In this document: positions 62,572 through 64,000 of the stretch, one piece after another
How positions within the stretch are numbered: the stretch's first letter is position 1
Layout of the letters: each line of letters opens with the position of its first letter
Source: Proteromonas lacertae
Lineage: Eukaryota > Sar > Bigyra > Opalinata > Proteromonadidae
Reading direction: 5' to 3'
DNA: 64,000 nucleotides
Assembly: GCA_002245135.1 (NCBI GenBank)
Contig: NGBS01000584.1
Span: forward strand, 248,001 to 312,000
The notes under the pieces: model-generated
Databases searched by the model: none
Told to the model about the DNA's origin: nothing
What the model saw: the letters and a program-made list of their open reading frames with translations, nothing else
Program-made: the position numbers and the translations under genes

Positions 62572-63345
62572 TAAGTGAAAAACGTGGAAGTATCAGTGCA
62601 ATTCAAAGAAAAATAGATGAAAACAACAAAAAGCTTAAAGATTCAAGATATAAGAACATTGAAGATAGATTGTGTGATTTATTAATAAAGAAAGATACTT
62701 GTCGAATGACAATTGAAGATGTTGAAATTACTATGAAAACTATCAATGATGCATTAATCGAATATCACACTCGCAAAATATTAGAAATAAATGAAAGAAT
62801 CAGTGAATTATGGAAACAGACTTATAGCGGTGAAGATATAGATACAATTCGAATTGTAGCAGAAGCGACTAATGCAAGCGGTAGAAGTACTAAGAATTAT
62901 AATTATCATATTGAAATGGAAAAATGTGGTACAACTATGCCAATGAGAGGTAGATGTTCAGCTGGTCAGAAAATGTTAGGTTCTATTGTAATTAGATTGG
63001 CCTTAGCAGAAGCATTTTCATTAGAATGTGGTGTAATGGTGTTGGATGAACCTACTACTTCACTTGATTATGCCAATAAGGTATATTTTAATTAATTTCA
63101 TTATTTATGAATAGCAAGCTGTTGCTCAAGCTTTGATTGATTTAGTCAAGACTAGAAGAGAGCAAAGTAACTTCCAATTGATTTGTATTACTCACGATGA
63201 TGAATTTGGAAGAACATTACTAAGAGATCCAAATGTAGGTAGATTAACTGATGGTAAATACTATAGAATATGTAGAGAAGCTGTTCCTGATAGACCAGAG
63301 TATTTCATTAGTTCAATTGTTTCACAAACTGATGATTCTTATTAA
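59004..63345 (+). CDS. RAD50: RAD50, MRN-complex SMC-like ATPase
   Basis: DNA double-strand-break sensor and tether with MRE11. About 11 introns, mostly 27-50 nt; coded residues ~1290, in the family range. N-terminal Walker A ([12 protein letters not shown]) after the typical [12 protein letters not shown] start; Q-loop [16 protein letters not shown]; long coiled coil; zinc hook CCPLCERS at about 61225; second coiled coil. C-terminal signature [20 protein letters not shown], Walker [13 protein letters not shown] and His-switch [13 protein letters not shown]. The last exons splice cleanly ([10 protein letters not shown]). Several introns contain long TA repeats (61634-61662, 62521-62565). An E2F-like box lies 64 bp upstream. 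The N- and C-terminal ATPase halves and hook are all intact. Confidence 0.96.
62521..62566 (+). repeat. (TA)n microsatellite inside a RAD50 intron
   Basis: About 45 bp of alternating TA in the intron that separates the exon ending EIDEIQK from VSEKRGS. Similar TA runs are in other introns (8375-8397, 28572-28602, 29445-29464, 61634-61662). Confidence 0.85.
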
Positions 63346-63438
63346 TTTTTTCATAAATATTCATTACAGATATATGTTTTTTATAAAAATATTTATTTTA
63401 CAACACATATCAGGATTAAATAATTACATAAATACTAA

Positions 63439-63651
63439 TTAAAGTGAAGGAAGTGGTTGGATCTGATATTTCCATGAATCATTATCTAATTCACATATCT
63501 TATTTTCAATTGACTTTTCTATACTCTTATTTGTATTGACTAAACTACTTTGTTTAGATATCGGTAAATATTTAACTAATGATAGGAATTTATCTTCTGA
63601 TATGTTCTCTTTATTCCTATAAAAATCAAAATAATCTCAAAATCTATACAT
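63439..63651 (-). CDS. 59-aa protein of unknown function with split start codon
   Basis: Two exons: AT (63651-63650) and 63616-63439, separated by a 33-nt GTAT...TAG intron that cuts the ATG (AT^G). Total 180 nt, 59 aa plus TAA. The product is hydrophilic (starts NKENISEDKFLSLVKYLP, ends SWKYQIQPLPSL) with no signal peptide or membrane segment. Tail-to-tail with RAD50, 93 bp apart. Not recognised. Support is frame continuity and the splice consensus, which matches the UFM1 case; a different gene model with an upstream exon cannot be excluded. Confidence 0.55.
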
Positions 63652-63807
63652 TTTCTAGTGAATTTTTGAATTTTTAAATGTGACAAAGTATTGACATTGT
63701 CAATGTCACAAAAATGTAAAACAAAATATCTCATCAGCCAAGTAGAGTCAACCCATTATTGTATTTTATTATACAAAAATACAGTTCTATTCAACAATAA
63801 CCATCAT

Positions 63808-64000
63808 TTAAAAATAAGTATTTCTTATCTCACAAGCTTCTCCTTCAAAACCTTCAAAACATTCACATTGACCAGTATTATAGTTACATAATCCTCTCCC
63901 ACTGCAATCTCTTTGTTCTCCATTGTCATCGTCTGGATTCAGCGGATCTTTTGCAGACGGACATTCCAACAAACTACAATCACTTCCTCTATGTCTTTTA
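63808..64000 (-). CDS. EGF-repeat protein, C-terminal end (runs off the right edge)
   Basis: An open frame reads from base 64000 to TAA 63808 with no Met needed; about 64 residues. It contains a Cys-rich EGF/tenascin-like unit (CSGRGLCNYNTGQCECFEGF, then EGEACE) and an upstream CSLLECP. The pattern CSGRGLC-x-TGQCxCF is typical of repeated EGF modules in large secreted or surface proteins of protists. The 5' part lies outside the window, so length, signal peptide and anchor are unknown. Confidence 0.75.
   Translation of the reverse strand, partial: KRHRGSDCSLLECPSAKDPLNPDDDNGEQRDCSGRGLCNYNTGQCECFEGFEGEACEIRNTYF

Noticed and set aside
1..64000. Ciliate-type code with reassigned TAA/TAG
   Set aside because: Gln is encoded by CAA/CAG, TAA and TAG end real genes, and all internal stops fall in inferred introns.
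1..64000. tRNA, rRNA, transposon or CRISPR
   Set aside because: No cloverleaf-like GC-rich segments, transposase/RT motifs, terminal repeats or spacer arrays were seen by eye; a covariance-model scan would be needed to exclude small RNAs.

Overview
This window is nuclear DNA from a unicellular eukaryote: very AT-rich, standard genetic code (TAA, TAG and TGA all end frames; CAA/CAG encode Gln) and extremely gene-dense, with about 25 genes on both strands and most gaps of 70-350 bp. Nearly every gene carries ultra-short introns, mostly 25-50 nt, that start GTAT and end TAG. Many contain (TA)n tracts, and they break the coding sequences into separate open frames. Splicing them by hand rejoined almost all fragments. 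A UFM1 gene, a MICOS CHCHD3/Mic19-like gene (so cristate mitochondria are likely) and Rab28 (usually linked to ciliated eukaryotes) argue for a flagellated or amoeboflagellate protist. Cathepsins with a C-terminal membrane anchor and GPCR-RGS fusions are protist-like. I cannot place the lineage from sequence alone.

Layout. 1-4240 (minus): a pseudokinase-LRR gene running off the left edge, plus a shortened LRR paralogue. 4493-6217 (+): WRNIP1/MGS1 with one apparent 1-nt frameshift. 6395-10113 (minus): complete RPB2, 5 exons. 10178-16496 (+): array of four membrane-anchored cathepsin-L-like proteases, one frameshifted, with clear marks of unequal recombination. 16585-16963 (minus): UFM1 with an intron inside its start codon. 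17072-22711 (+): soluble-adenylyl-cyclase-like protein and a ZNF598/Hel2-type ligase. 22918-27285 (+): BTB/SPRY-like protein and a Kelch-TM-RING-H2 fusion. 27456-30815 (minus): LIVBP-7TM-RGS receptor, divergent from homoserine dehydrogenase (30887-32321 +), followed by a second, dCache-like 7TM-RGS receptor (32414-35735 +). 35898-39860 (minus): RAB28 and a large coiled-coil protein. 39998-41061 (+): USP-like protein. 41154-46829 (minus): an Hsp110-like ATPase domain fused to a helical region and a long series of SH3/Tudor-like repeats. 47051-53399 (minus): FYVE-like/PDZ/SPRY/LRR giant. 53557-54855 (minus): IQ-pseudokinase. 54972-57891 (minus): EF-hand/PIP5K fusion. 58242-58823 (+): CHCHD3/Mic19. 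59004-63345 (+): complete RAD50. 63439-63651 and 63808-64000 (minus): a 59-aa protein and the end of an EGF-repeat protein.

The most unusual points are: start codons interrupted by introns (UFM1 and the 59-aa gene, AT^G; the coiled-coil gene, ATG^); an E2F-like TTTCGCGCC box just upstream of the two genome-maintenance genes WRNIP1 and RAD50 and seen nowhere else; a recurrent GAAACGAA/TTCGTTTC element close to many start codons; three domain fusions I do not recognise (Hsp110-repeats, Kelch-TM-RING, FYVE/PDZ/SPRY/LRR); and two sensory GPCR-RGS fusions side by side. No tRNA, rRNA, CRISPR or transposon was recognised. All intron and exon calls are hand inferences from frame continuity, splice consensus and remembered family features.
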